Of a stretch of 63,317 bases of DNA, positions 16,221-23,245 are shown one piece after another (the first letter of the stretch is position 1; every line of letters starts with the position of its first letter). Below the pieces are notes generated by a model. It made no database searches. It had not been told where the DNA came from and saw only the letters and a program-made list of their open reading frames with translations. The DNA lies in contig NZ_FMZM01000006.1 in assembly GCF_900101465.1 (NCBI RefSeq), forward strand, positions 29,988-93,304, in the 5' to 3' direction. The DNA comes from Nocardioides lianchengensis (lineage in GTDB: Bacteria; Actinomycetota; Actinomycetes; Propionibacteriales; Nocardioidaceae). A program made the position numbers and the translations under genes.

Positions 16221-16838
16221 ATGGAGACCCACCCGCTCTGGCGGCCGTACGACGTCCCGACCGACGAGCAGATCGCGGCGGCGCGGGTGCAGGCGCACGT
16301 GCCGGAGCCGGTCGTGGTCGTGCCGCCCGACCCGGAGTGGCCGGCTGCGTACGACGCGGTCCGGGCCCGGGTGGTCGACGCGCTCGGGGAGCGGGCGCTC
16401 GCGATCGAGCACGTGGGGTCGACGTCGGTGCCCGGGCTGCACGCCAAGCCGGTGATCGACGTGGACCTGACGGTCGCCGACTCCGCACGCGAGGAGGACT
16501 GGCTGCCGGACCTGGAGGCGGCCGGGTTCGTACTGCGGGTGCGCGAGCCCGAGTGGGAGCAGCACCGGCTGGTGCGCCTGGGCGCGCCGTACGCGAACGT
16601 GCACGTGTGGGGCGTCGGCGCCCAGGAGCCGCGGCGGCACGCCGCGTTCCGCGACTGGCTGACCGGCCACGCCGACGACCACGCGGCCTACGCCGACCTG
16701 AAGTGCTCGCTGGGCGAGCGCGGCTTCACCGACGCGATGGACTACAACAACGCGAAGGCGGCCCTGATCTACGACATCTACGAGCGGATCTTCGCGGCCG
16801 ACCCGACGCACCCGCACACCCCGCGCCCGCGGGAGTGA
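16221..16838 (+). CDS. GrpB/UPF0157 family protein, nucleotidyltransferase fold
   Basis: 205 aa with the family hallmark AIEHVGSTSVPGLHAKPVIDVDL at about residues 60-82, the GS...D-D-type motif of the nucleotidyltransferase superfamily. Later YANVHVWGVGAQEPRRHAAFRDWL and YNNAKAALIYDIYERI also fit. In some bacteria GrpB-like domains are fused to dephospho-CoA kinase; free-standing members have no settled function. The gene ends 40 bp before the stop of a converging micropeptide gene. Confidence 0.85.
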   Translation: METHPLWRPYDVPTDEQIAAARVQAHVPEPVVVVPPDPEWPAAYDAVRARVVDALGERALAIEHVGSTSVPGLHAKPVIDVDLTVADSAREEDWLPDLEAAGFVLRVREPEWEQHRLVRLGAPYANVHVWGVGAQEPRRHAAFRDWLTGHADDHAAYADLKCSLGERGFTDAMDYNNAKAALIYDIYERIFAADPTHPHTPRPRE

Positions 16839-16877
16839 TCGTCACTCGACGGTCCCCGGCCGGAGGTCTGGCGTGGA

Positions 16878-16958
16878 TCAGAGGCGGGTACGGCGCGGGT
16901 TGGCGACCATGCCGACGTTGAGGTCGTTGGTGGTGGGCTTGGAGGTCTTCGTCGTCAT
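16878..16958 (-). CDS. Micropeptide with C-terminal GMVANPRRTRL
   Basis: 26-codon gene: Thr/Lys-rich start MTTKTSKPTTND, then LNV, then GMVANPRRTRL. Of the 11 C-terminal positions, 8 are identical to those of the 32-residue micropeptide at 24394-24492 (GMLANPTRVRI) and two of the others are conservative. The bases coding GM-x-AN-P differ at one position of 17. Upstream both genes have AGG...TTCA shortly before the ATG and a TGAGGAT[CT]CG block further up. Conservation of the C-terminus with a divergent polar N-terminus looks like a precursor or signalling peptide. I do not know the family. It lies 68 bp downstream of the YihY/BrkB gene on the same strand. Confidence 0.6.
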   Translation of the reverse strand: MTTKTSKPTTNDLNVGMVANPRRTRL

Positions 16959-17026
16959 GTCCTGAACCCTGGCAGCGGAACCTCAGCGGATCCTCAACGT
17001 GTCCGCAAGGCTGCCGCGAGGTTGGC

Positions 17027-18097
17027 TCAGTCCTGGTTCCGGTCGTCGAAGGTGACGTCGACCTTCTCGAAGCCCTTGTGACGCTGGGCCCGGGCGTAGC
17101 CGGTGTAGGCGCGACGGTCGGCCTCGGTCAGGTCCACCGCGTCGGTGAACGGCGTGAGCAGGGCCCGCGGCCACAGCCGCCGTCGTACGACGACGTTGAC
17201 CTCCATGCCGATCACCCCGACGAGCGCCGCGGCGTAGGTGACGGCCAGCAGCCCGAGGACGAGGCCGAAGGTCTGGTTCATCGACGACGCCTGGTCGGCG
17301 GCCTGCCGGGCGACGGCCGCGCTGCCCAGCTGCAGCAGGTGCCAGAGGACGGCGATCACCACGGCCCCCGGTACGACGGCGCGCCACGGCTCCCGCCGCG
17401 CGTTGCCCATCCACAGCAACGCGCTCAGGATGCCGGCGACCAGGGCCAGGCTGGCGAGCAGCAGCAGCCATCGCGAGACGGCACCGCTGCCGAGGAAGCC
17501 GGTGACGAACTGGGTCAGGGTCGACAGCACCGACACGGCGACCAGGGCCAGGCCGCCGGTGGCGAGCAGGACCAGGCTGCGCAGGCGGACCAGGAACGGG
17601 TTCGGGCGGCTGTTGCGCGGCACGGCCCAGGTGGTGTTGATGGCGTTCTGCAGCGCGGTCCCGAGACCCAGCGAGCCGTAGAGCGCGGTGAGACCGCCGA
17701 TGACGATCGCGGTGGTCGACCCCTGCAGCCCCTCGGGCCGGCCCAGCTGGTCGCCCACCACGGGGAACCCGGCGATGGCGGAGTCGAGGACCCGCGCCCG
17801 CAGCTCTGGGTCGTCCTGGAGCAGGAAGCCGAGGACCGAGGTCGCGAGCAGCAGCAGTGGCACGACCGACACGAACGCGTAGTAGGTGATGACGACGGCC
17901 AGGTAGACGCCCTGGTCGTCGAAGAACTTGTAGATGATCGCCAGGGGGAGGGCGACGACGGGATGCCGTCGCTGCCAGGCGTCCCACCGGCTCAGGGGCA
18001 GCTCGCTGTCGACCTGCTCTCCGACGTCGGGGACGGCGGGATCGGCGGGCGCCGCAGCGGGGCGCGGAACGGGTCCGTCGGACCCCCGCCACGGCAT
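17027..18097 (-). CDS. YihY/BrkB-family membrane protein
   Basis: 356-aa inner-membrane protein with about six hydrophobic helices: LAVVITYYAFVSVVPLLLL, TAIVIGGLTALYGSLGLGTA, SLVLLATGGLALVAVSVLS, LLLLASLALVAGILSALLW, AVVIAVLWHLLQLGSAA and LLAVTYAAALVGVIGMEVN. The YYAFVSVVPLLL and ALQNAINTTWAVP segments are typical of the family, whose molecular role is unsettled. ATG at 18097 is used (AAGAAG 8 bases upstream); a GTG at 18106 overlapping the CsbD stop is the alternative. It closes the Asp23-type envelope-stress operon and probably belongs to it. Confidence 0.85.
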   Translation of the reverse strand: MPWRGSDGPVPRPAAAPADPAVPDVGEQVDSELPLSRWDAWQRRHPVVALPLAIIYKFFDDQGVYLAVVITYYAFVSVVPLLLLATSVLGFLLQDDPELRARVLDSAIAGFPVVGDQLGRPEGLQGSTTAIVIGGLTALYGSLGLGTALQNAINTTWAVPRNSRPNPFLVRLRSLVLLATGGLALVAVSVLSTLTQFVTGFLGSGAVSRWLLLLASLALVAGILSALLWMGNARREPWRAVVPGAVVIAVLWHLLQLGSAAVARQAADQASSMNQTFGLVLGLLAVTYAAALVGVIGMEVNVVVRRRLWPRALLTPFTDAVDLTEADRRAYTGYARAQRHKGFEKVDVTFDDRNQD

Positions 18098-18102
18098 CGT
18101 GC

Positions 18103-18276
18103 TCACTTCTTGAACGCGTCCTTCACGTCCTCGCCGGCCGACTTGAGGTTGGCCTTGGCCTGGTCCTTCTGGCCCTCCGCCTTGAGATCGTCCTTGCCGG
18201 TGACGTCGCCAACGGCCTCCTTGGCCTTGCCGAGGGCGTCCTCGGCGGCGTTCTTGGCCTTCTCGGTGAATCCCAT
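18103..18276 (-). CDS. CsbD-like stress protein
   Basis: 57-residue hydrophilic protein with the CsbD pattern: GFTEKAKNAAEDALGKAKEAVGD, then LKAEGQKDQAKANLKSAGEDV. Very rich in Ala, Lys, Glu and Asp with no Cys or Trp. CsbD proteins are induced by general stress in Bacillus and other bacteria, with unknown biochemistry. GGAGGAAT lies 4 bases before the ATG, an excellent ribosome binding site that suggests high expression. It sits between the AmaP-like gene and the YihY gene. Confidence 0.88.
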   Translation of the reverse strand: MGFTEKAKNAAEDALGKAKEAVGDVTGKDDLKAEGQKDQAKANLKSAGEDVKDAFKK

Positions 18277-18350
18277 GGTGATTCCTCCTGCGGTGATGGT
18301 GGTTGTTGCCGTACCCGGCCGGTGGGCCGGGCAGTCTCGGGGTGGGTGCG

Positions 18351-18932
18351 TCACTGCACGCGCACGGAGGCGCGGGCCGAGCGGACCGCGCGGCGCGGAC
18401 GCGGGGCGCGCCACCGGGTCTGGAGCACGACCTCGTCGTCGGGGAGGACCCGTCGGAGCTCCTGCGTGAGGTCCTCGGCGACGCCCACCAGGCCGTCCAG
18501 GTCGGTGTCGTCGTCCGCGCGAGCGTCGAGCGTGGCCACCAGTCGGCCGCGCTCGTGGCGGAGGTCGACGCGAGCATCGGTCGTCGTCCCGCTCGCGTCC
18601 AGGCGGTGGGCGAGGGCCGCGCGCAGCGAGTCGAGGTCGACGGTGACGGTGCCCGTCGGCCCGCTGGCCCCCGTGCCCGTCGTACGAGGGCCACGGTGCG
18701 GGCGGTGCGAGAGCAGCCACATCAGACCGACGAGGGCGATCAGGACGCCCGCGGCGCCCTGGGCCCACGGCCACCAGCCCTCGGCCATCAGGTCGGTGAC
18801 GCTCGTCGTCGAGAGTCGCCGACCCGACGGGACCACCAGCCCCAGCCGCCAGTCGAGGACCAGGAGGCCGAGGCCGCTCACGAGCAATCCGCTGAGCAGC
18901 ACCGACGCCCGGTCGCGCCCGTAGTGCCTCAT
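18351..18932 (-). CDS. AmaP-like membrane anchor of the Asp23 operon
   Basis: 193-aa protein with two transmembrane segments (ASVLLSGLLVSGLGLLVLDW and GAAGVLIALVGLMWLL) followed by a cytoplasmic domain of about 110 residues (VTVDLDSLRAALAHRLDAS through DEVVLQTRW). This plan matches AmaP, the alkaline-shock membrane anchor that tethers Asp23 to the membrane in Staphylococcus. It overlaps the next upstream gene by 4 bp (ATGA). AAGGGAG lies 6 bases before the ATG. Assignment rests on topology and neighbours rather than on strong motif identity. Confidence 0.65.
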   Translation of the reverse strand: MRHYGRDRASVLLSGLLVSGLGLLVLDWRLGLVVPSGRRLSTTSVTDLMAEGWWPWAQGAAGVLIALVGLMWLLSHRPHRGPRTTGTGASGPTGTVTVDLDSLRAALAHRLDASGTTTDARVDLRHERGRLVATLDARADDDTDLDGLVGVAEDLTQELRRVLPDDEVVLQTRWRAPRPRRAVRSARASVRVQ

Positions 18933-19459
18933 GTCGACTCCCTTCGTCGTACCTCGACCGTCGGACCGTCCAGGCGACCCAGCTCCTCGACGGCGGCCTC
19001 GTGTGCTCCCTGCACGGCCGCGGAGTCGTCGAGCGTCCGTGGGACCGCCCCGATCACGAGGCGGCGGCGTCCGCTCCGCTCGACCCGGGCCTGCAGCACG
19101 CCCGGCTGTCGCTCGGCGGTTCGCGCGGCCAGGGCCGCCGCGGCGCGCGGAGTGATCCACACGTCCGCCTCGGACTCGACGCGCAGGTGGGTACGACGGC
19201 GCGGGGCCAGCCCGATCGCGAGAAGCAGCAGGCCGACGGCTGCGAGAGCCACGCCGACGGCGCTGCTCGCCGTGGACGCGGTGGCGCCGTCGAGGGAGGT
19301 CACCGCACGGTGCAGGACCGACGCGTGCGTCGTGGTCGCTGCCCGCACCGCATCGGTCACGAGGAGGACGCCGAGCGTCGTCACGACGAGGGCGAGGCCC
19401 ACCGCCGTCCCGGTGGCGGCCGGCCGCCGACGCGGCTCGGGGGATCGCAGGGTGCTCAT
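18929..19459 (-). CDS. DUF6286-like two-TM protein of the Asp23 operon
   Basis: 176 aa: Arg-rich N-terminus, two transmembrane segments (GTAVGLALVVTTLGVLLVTDAV and SSAVGVALAAVGLLLLAIGLA), then a soluble domain of about 85 residues (THLRVESEADVWITPRAAAALA through LDGPTVEVRR). The plan parallels the AmaP-like protein after it; the two are probably paralogous membrane partners of the Asp23-type proteins. Linked by 4-bp overlaps on both sides, so it is translated as part of one operon. No enzyme motif is seen. Confidence 0.65.
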   Translation of the reverse strand: MSTLRSPEPRRRPAATGTAVGLALVVTTLGVLLVTDAVRAATTTHASVLHRAVTSLDGATASTASSAVGVALAAVGLLLLAIGLAPRRRTHLRVESEADVWITPRAAAALAARTAERQPGVLQARVERSGRRRLVIGAVPRTLDDSAAVQGAHEAAVEELGRLDGPTVEVRRREST

Positions 19460-19857
19460 GCCACCCTCCGGGACTGGGCCCCTGCCCCGTCCTCCGCCGC
19501 AGGGAGGACGTGCACGACGATGTCGGCCGCGCGGACCCGGAGACCGGTGAGCCGCTCGGTCTCAGCGACGACGGCGTCCCGGACCCGCTCGCCGAGCGGT
19601 CCGGCGGGCTCGGGCCAGGGACACCCGACCTCCGCCCGGATCCGGACGGTCCGGCCGGAGACCCGCACGTCGACGCGGGGCAGGGTGCGCCCGGCGACCC
19701 GGCCCAGGGTGGATCCCAGGGCCGACGTCCGTGCCTGGGTGCCGTCCGCGGAGGTCACGACGTGCTCGACGATCCGCGTGATGGCCGCGAGGCGCAGGTC
19801 CAGATGGCCGCGGAGCCCGGCCTCCGTGAGCTCGTCGGCGGTCTCCGGCTCAGCCAC
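19456..19857 (-). CDS. Asp23/Gls24-like protein
   Basis: 133-aa soluble protein with an Asp23-like pattern: a helical part (LDLRLAAITRIVEHVVT), then strands VDVRVSGRTVRIRAEVG and a final helix plus strand AVVAETERLTGLRVRAADIVVHVL. The GTG start at 19857 has AGGAG 7 bases upstream and is preferred over earlier codons that would run deep into the preceding gene. It overlaps the DUF2273-type gene by 8 bp and the DUF6286-like gene by 4 bp. It is one of four Asp23-type proteins in this locus. Confidence 0.65.
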   Translation of the reverse strand: MAEPETADELTEAGLRGHLDLRLAAITRIVEHVVTSADGTQARTSALGSTLGRVAGRTLPRVDVRVSGRTVRIRAEVGCPWPEPAGPLGERVRDAVVAETERLTGLRVRAADIVVHVLPAAEDGAGAQSRRVA

Positions 19858-20026
19858 GACGGCTCCTGAGGAGCTCGCGCAGATCGAGCTGGCCGTCGAG
19901 GTGGGCACCGACGAGGTAGCCCGCGCCGCCCAGCACGACGGCCAGCAGCAGGCCTACGAGACCGCCGGCGACGATCGCGATGGTGAGCAGCAGCCCGGCC
20001 AGCAGGCCGAGGGTGGAGGTGGTCAT
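19850..20026 (-). CDS. Small DUF2273-like membrane protein
   Basis: 58 codons: MTTSTLGLLAGLLLTIAIVA followed by GGLVGLLLAVVLGGAGYLVG form one or two hydrophobic helices, and the tail AHLDGQLDLRELLRSRRG is charged. DUF2273 proteins of this size are regular members of Asp23/AmaP operons in Gram-positive bacteria. The ribosome binding site GAGAGGAA lies 6 bases before the ATG. It overlaps the next Asp23-like gene by 8 bp and lies 10 bp after the HPD-motif gene. Confidence 0.7.
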   Translation of the reverse strand: MTTSTLGLLAGLLLTIAIVAGGLVGLLLAVVLGGAGYLVGAHLDGQLDLRELLRSRRG

Positions 20027-20036
20027 GGTGTTCCTC

Positions 20037-20312
20037 TCAGATCTGTGCGTAGCGGCGCGAGCCCGGCAGCCGCCGGGGGAGCGTCACGCGCACACGGGTG
20101 ACGGCGCGGCGCCCGAGCCGCCTCCACCGGCCGCCCCCCAGACGGTCGGTGAAGGCGGTCGGGGCGACGGACCGCGGGTGGTGTTCGGAACTGACCGGCG
20201 CATCGACGGCTGCGAGGAGCCGGGCGAAGGCCTCGGGGTCCCCTCCGGTGTCGGGATGGTGGAGGCGGATGAGCGCCCGACGCTCGGCCCGGGGATCGCG
20301 CGGGCCCGTCAC
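20037..20312 (-). CDS. Small basic protein with a J-domain-like HPD motif
   Basis: 91 aa. Near the N-terminus RLHHPDTGGDPEAFARLLAA matches the loop and helix III of a DnaJ J-domain, including His-Pro-Asp, the Hsp70-contact motif. Helices I and II are shortened to about 15 residues, so a full J-domain is not present. The rest is Arg-rich (GGGRWRRLGRRAVTRVRVTL) with no recognised domain. GTG start overlaps the stop of the preceding gene as GTGA. In this operon it could recruit DnaK to the envelope-stress proteins, but that is inference from three residues and their context. Confidence 0.55.
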   Translation of the reverse strand: MTGPRDPRAERRALIRLHHPDTGGDPEAFARLLAAVDAPVSSEHHPRSVAPTAFTDRLGGGRWRRLGRRAVTRVRVTLPRRLPGSRRYAQI

Positions 20313-20605
20313 GGGTGCTGCCCCTCGCTCACGGCGACGTCCTCCACGAACACGTGAACAGGCGCGTCGACGATCGGCCGCAGGGCCGCGCGGATCCGGT
20401 CGGTGGTGTCACCGAGCGGTGCCGTCCAGTCGAGGACGACGTGGACCTCGCACCCCGGCTCCAGGAGTCGGACCCCCCGGACCCGACGCCCGGGCAGGTA
20501 CGTCGCCACCTCGCCCGGCGCCCCGCCGTGGAGGTCGAGGACCCCCGGCACGGCCAGGACCGCGTGCGCGACCAGGTCGGCCGGGTGGTCGTCGGGCGTG
20601 CTCAC
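20309..20605 (-). CDS. Short Asp23/Gls24-like protein
   Basis: 98 residues: DLVAHAVLAVPGVLDLHGG, VRGVRLLEPGCEVHVVLDW and DRIRAALRPIVDAPVHVFVE reproduce the Asp23 core (VPGV, a V-x-V strand pair, a helix, and a final V-V-x-V-x-V strand). It lacks the Thr/Ser-rich N-terminus of the larger member upstream. GTG start 7 bp after that gene and GTGA overlap with the next. Confidence 0.65.
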   Translation of the reverse strand: MSTPDDHPADLVAHAVLAVPGVLDLHGGAPGEVATYLPGRRVRGVRLLEPGCEVHVVLDWTAPLGDTTDRIRAALRPIVDAPVHVFVEDVAVSEGQHP

Positions 20606-20612
20606 GGTCGCC

Positions 20613-21095
20613 TCACTCCACGCGGGAGGACGACGCCTCCGGGTCGGCCTCCGACCCGTCGTCGACGAACACGTCGTGGACGGTGATGTTGACCTCGGTG
20701 ACCTCCAGGCCGGTCATCCGCTCGACCGAGCTGATGACGTTGCGACGGATGGCCGCCGCGAGGTCGGCGATCGCCACGCCGTACTCGGCGACGACGTCGA
20801 GGTCGACGGCGGTCTGGCGCTCGCCCACCTCCACCGCGACCCCCTGGCTGTGGTTGGTCCGGGAACCCGGGATGCGCTCCCGAATCGCGCCGACCGCCCG
20901 GGCGGTCCCGCCGCCGAGGTCGTGGACACCGGAGATCTCGCGGGCGGCGAGCCCGGCGATCTTGGACACCACGGTGTCGGCGATCGCGGTTCGGCCCTGC
21001 TCCGAGACCAGGGCGCTGGACGTCCGGCGCTCCAGGTCGGTCGTGGTGGCCGTCGCCGGTGCGGACGTCGTGACCGTGCTCTGCTTCTCGCTCAT
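20613..21095 (-). CDS. Asp23/Gls24 family envelope stress protein
   Basis: 160 aa and the clearest Asp23 family member here. After a Ser/Thr/Ala-rich start come IADTVVSKIAGLAAREISGVHDLGG, then VGERQTAVDLDVVAEYGVAI, ADLAAAIRRNVISSVERMTG and VTEVNITVHDVFV, in the classic order. Asp23-type proteins form a membrane-proximal layer that responds to cell-wall stress. It is the first gene of the minus-strand operon ending with YihY and faces the ECF sigma factor; AGAGGAA precedes the ATG. Its expression probably depends on that sigma factor, which cannot be proved from sequence. Confidence 0.85.
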   Translation of the reverse strand: MSEKQSTVTTSAPATATTTDLERRTSSALVSEQGRTAIADTVVSKIAGLAAREISGVHDLGGGTARAVGAIRERIPGSRTNHSQGVAVEVGERQTAVDLDVVAEYGVAIADLAAAIRRNVISSVERMTGLEVTEVNITVHDVFVDDGSEADPEASSSRVE

Positions 21096-21226
21096 GGTGC
21101 GTGTTCCTCTCGGTCGTGGATGTCCGTTGGTCGTTTCGACGCCCAGGGATGTCACGCTCGCTCGATGTGATGAATGTCACGGCGCGTGGGAGCGTGCCGG
21201 TCGGGGTGTTCGGCAACGTGGGAGTC

Positions 21227-21808
21227 GTGTCGACCACCCGCGACGCGGGTCGAGACCCGGAGGAGACCCCGAGCGACGAGGCTCTCGTGCGTGCCGCCCG
21301 TCTCGGCGACGAGGTCGCCTTCGCGACGATCGTGGACCGGCACGGCCCGGGGATGCACCGCTACGCGCTCCGGCTGGTCGGAGGTCGCGACGCCGACGCC
21401 GCCGAGGTCGCCCAGGACGCGCTGGTCTCGGCGTGGCGCAGTCTCCCGTCGTTCGGCGGGGACTCCGCGCTGCGCACCTGGCTCTTCCGGATCGTGCACC
21501 GCCGGGCGGCGGACCTGACCCGGCGCCGGCGTCCGGTGCCGATCGACGATCAGCTTCTGTCGCACCTCGTCCCCGAGGCGGCGGAGAACGCGCTGCGCTC
21601 GATCCTCGACGAGGAGCTCGTCGAGGCGTTGCAGCGATGCCTCGACGAGCTGCCCTGGCACCAGCGGGCGGTGTGGCTGTTGCGCGAGGTCGAGGGGATG
21701 TCGTACGACGAGATCGCATCGACGTTGTCGCTGAGCGTGGGTAGCGTGCGGGGACACCTGCACCGCGGCCGCCGCACGATCTCGGAGAGGATGGCGAGAT
21801 GGCGCTAG
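21227..21808 (+). CDS. ECF-type RNA polymerase sigma factor
   Basis: About 193 aa. Region 2 is DEVAFATIVDRHGPGMHRYA, then AEVAQDALVSAWRSLPSFGG and LRTWLFRIVHRRAAD; region 4 is LPWHQRAVWLLREVEGMSYD, EIASTLSLSVGSVRGHLHRG. The start is uncertain: I use GTG at 21227, but ATG or GTG codons at 21149-21218 are in frame and none has a well-placed ribosome binding site. The gene overlaps an Asp23-like gene at its 3' end, where ECF operons usually have an anti-sigma factor. It diverges from the Asp23 operon, its likely target. Confidence 0.85.
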   Translation: MSTTRDAGRDPEETPSDEALVRAARLGDEVAFATIVDRHGPGMHRYALRLVGGRDADAAEVAQDALVSAWRSLPSFGGDSALRTWLFRIVHRRAADLTRRRRPVPIDDQLLSHLVPEAAENALRSILDEELVEALQRCLDELPWHQRAVWLLREVEGMSYDEIASTLSLSVGSVRGHLHRGRRTISERMARWR

Positions 21809-22272
21809 AGCCCGAGAGCGAACCGCTGGCGCGCGCGCTCGAGATCGCGCGCCGTCCGGACCCGGCCTGGCCGGAGATCCGGGAGGCCGCGCTCCGACGC
21901 ATCCGCTCGCTGGTCCCGCCCGGGGAGCCGGTGACGGTGGTGACCGCCGCCGGATCGCCCGACCGGGACGTGGCCGGGTCGCGGACCGCGGTCTCGACCC
22001 GGGTCCTCGCGGCGGCACTGCGCCGCGTGCTCACGGTCTCGCCCACCCACGCGCCCCGCGCGGTCGACCTCGTCGTGGAGGCCGGACGGCTGGAGCGGGT
22101 CGACCTCGAGCTGGTCGTCGCCTACGGCGTCGCGGTGGAGGACCTCGCGCCCCGCGTGCACGTCGACGTGCGTGCCGAGCTCGTCCGGCTCCTCGGAGCA
22201 GGGGCCGTCGCGCCCGGCGCGGTGACGCTCACCGTCGTCGACGTCGTGCCCGGCGACCCGACGGTGACCTGA
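21799..22272 (+). CDS. Asp23-like protein coupled to the sigma factor
   Basis: 157 aa. The first 60 residues (LARALEIARRPDPAWPEIRE, AALRRIRSLVPPGEP) are unlike other Asp23 proteins. From about residue 65, STRVLAAALRRVLTVSPTHA, then VDLELVVAYGVAVEDLAPRV and VTLTVVDVVPGDP follow the Asp23 core. The ATG lies inside the end of the sigma gene (10-bp overlap), so synthesis is tightly linked. It may be the sensor or inhibitor of the sigma factor in place of a zinc anti-sigma protein. That is inference; no HXXXCXXC motif or transmembrane segment is present. Confidence 0.6.
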   Translation: MALEPESEPLARALEIARRPDPAWPEIREAALRRIRSLVPPGEPVTVVTAAGSPDRDVAGSRTAVSTRVLAAALRRVLTVSPTHAPRAVDLVVEAGRLERVDLELVVAYGVAVEDLAPRVHVDVRAELVRLLGAGAVAPGAVTLTVVDVVPGDPTVT

Positions 22273-22302
22273 CGCGACCCGCCACCGCCCCGGGCCGCCG
22301 GT

Positions 22303-22324
22303 GAAGTAAGGTCAACCTAACTTC
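22303..22324. promoter_or_regulatory. Iron box (DtxR/IdeR type)
   Basis: GAAGTAAGGT-CA-ACCTAACTTC is a palindrome with one mismatched pair and the AGGT..ACCTAA core of DtxR/IdeR operators. It lies 20 bp before the start of the siderophore-interacting protein, so iron repression is likely. Confidence 0.7.
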
Positions 22325-22344
22325 CGCCGAGTCGAGGAGAGCCC

Positions 22345-23235
22345 GTGCCTGACGTCCCCCAGCGGATCCACCGCGCCGAGGTGCTGTCGGTGACCGACCT
22401 GGTGCCGGGGCTACGCCGTTTCGTCTTCGGCGGCGAGGGCCTCGCGGACTTCGAGACCACCGGGGTCGGGGACGAGTACCTCCGGATCTTCCTGCCCGAC
22501 GAGCCCACTGGCGAGCCGCGGATGCCGTTCGCCGTCGGTCGCGGCTGGGACTGGCCCGAGGGTGTCGAGCCGTCGCCGCTGCGCACCTACACGGTCCGGG
22601 CCTGGGACGCCGAGCGGCACGAGCTGACCGTCGACGTGGTGCTCCACGACGGCGGCCTGGCCGCCGAGTGGGGTCGCACCGCGGCCGTCGGCGCGGTCGT
22701 CGCGGTCAACTCCCCGAACGGCATGTACGACGCCCCCGCCGACCTGGAGTGGCAGGTGCTGGTCACCGACCTGACCGGGCTGCCCGCGGCGACCCGGATC
22801 CTCCAGCAGACCGACCCGCGGGTGCGCTCGAGGCTGATCGTCGAGGCGCCCAGTGCCGCCCAGCGCTTCGGCGACGAGATCCCGTCCGCGGTCGACGTGC
22901 AGTGGGTGACCGGCGGCAACGGCGTGGCGCCGAGCCGCATCGAGCAGCTGGTCCGCGGCCTGGAGCAGCCTGCGGGGGTCGGCTACCTGTGGGTCGTGGG
23001 CGAGTCGCGGGTGCTGCGCAACGTGCGCAAGCACGTCCGGCACGAGCTCGGGCGACCGGCGTCGTCGTACAAGATCGTGGCCTACTGGACCGAGAACGCC
23101 GAGGAGTGGAACGCGCGCTGGGCCGCGCTCGACCCGGCCGTCCGCAAGGAGCTCGAGGACATGTGGGACACCGAGCGCGACGAGGAGGAGATCGAGGACG
23201 AGTACTTCGCCCGGCTCACGGAGCTCGGGCTGTAG
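22345..23235 (+). CDS. Siderophore-interacting protein (ferric-siderophore reductase)
   Basis: 296-aa cytoplasmic flavoprotein of the ViuB/SIP family that reduces and releases iron from imported ferric siderophores. Residues about 78-84 read LRTYTVR, the FAD-binding R-x-Y-S/T motif; HDGGLAAEWGRTAAVGAVV and LVTDLTGLPAATRIL follow as in the family, and the C-terminus has VVGESRVLRNVRKHVRHELG and YKIVAYW. The GTG start has GAGGAG 8 bases upstream. The iron box just before it supports the function. No siderophore synthesis or transport genes are adjacent. Confidence 0.9.
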   Translation: MPDVPQRIHRAEVLSVTDLVPGLRRFVFGGEGLADFETTGVGDEYLRIFLPDEPTGEPRMPFAVGRGWDWPEGVEPSPLRTYTVRAWDAERHELTVDVVLHDGGLAAEWGRTAAVGAVVAVNSPNGMYDAPADLEWQVLVTDLTGLPAATRILQQTDPRVRSRLIVEAPSAAQRFGDEIPSAVDVQWVTGGNGVAPSRIEQLVRGLEQPAGVGYLWVVGESRVLRNVRKHVRHELGRPASSYKIVAYWTENAEEWNARWAALDPAVRKELEDMWDTERDEEEIEDEYFARLTELGL

Positions 23236-23245
23236 TCGTCGGCCG

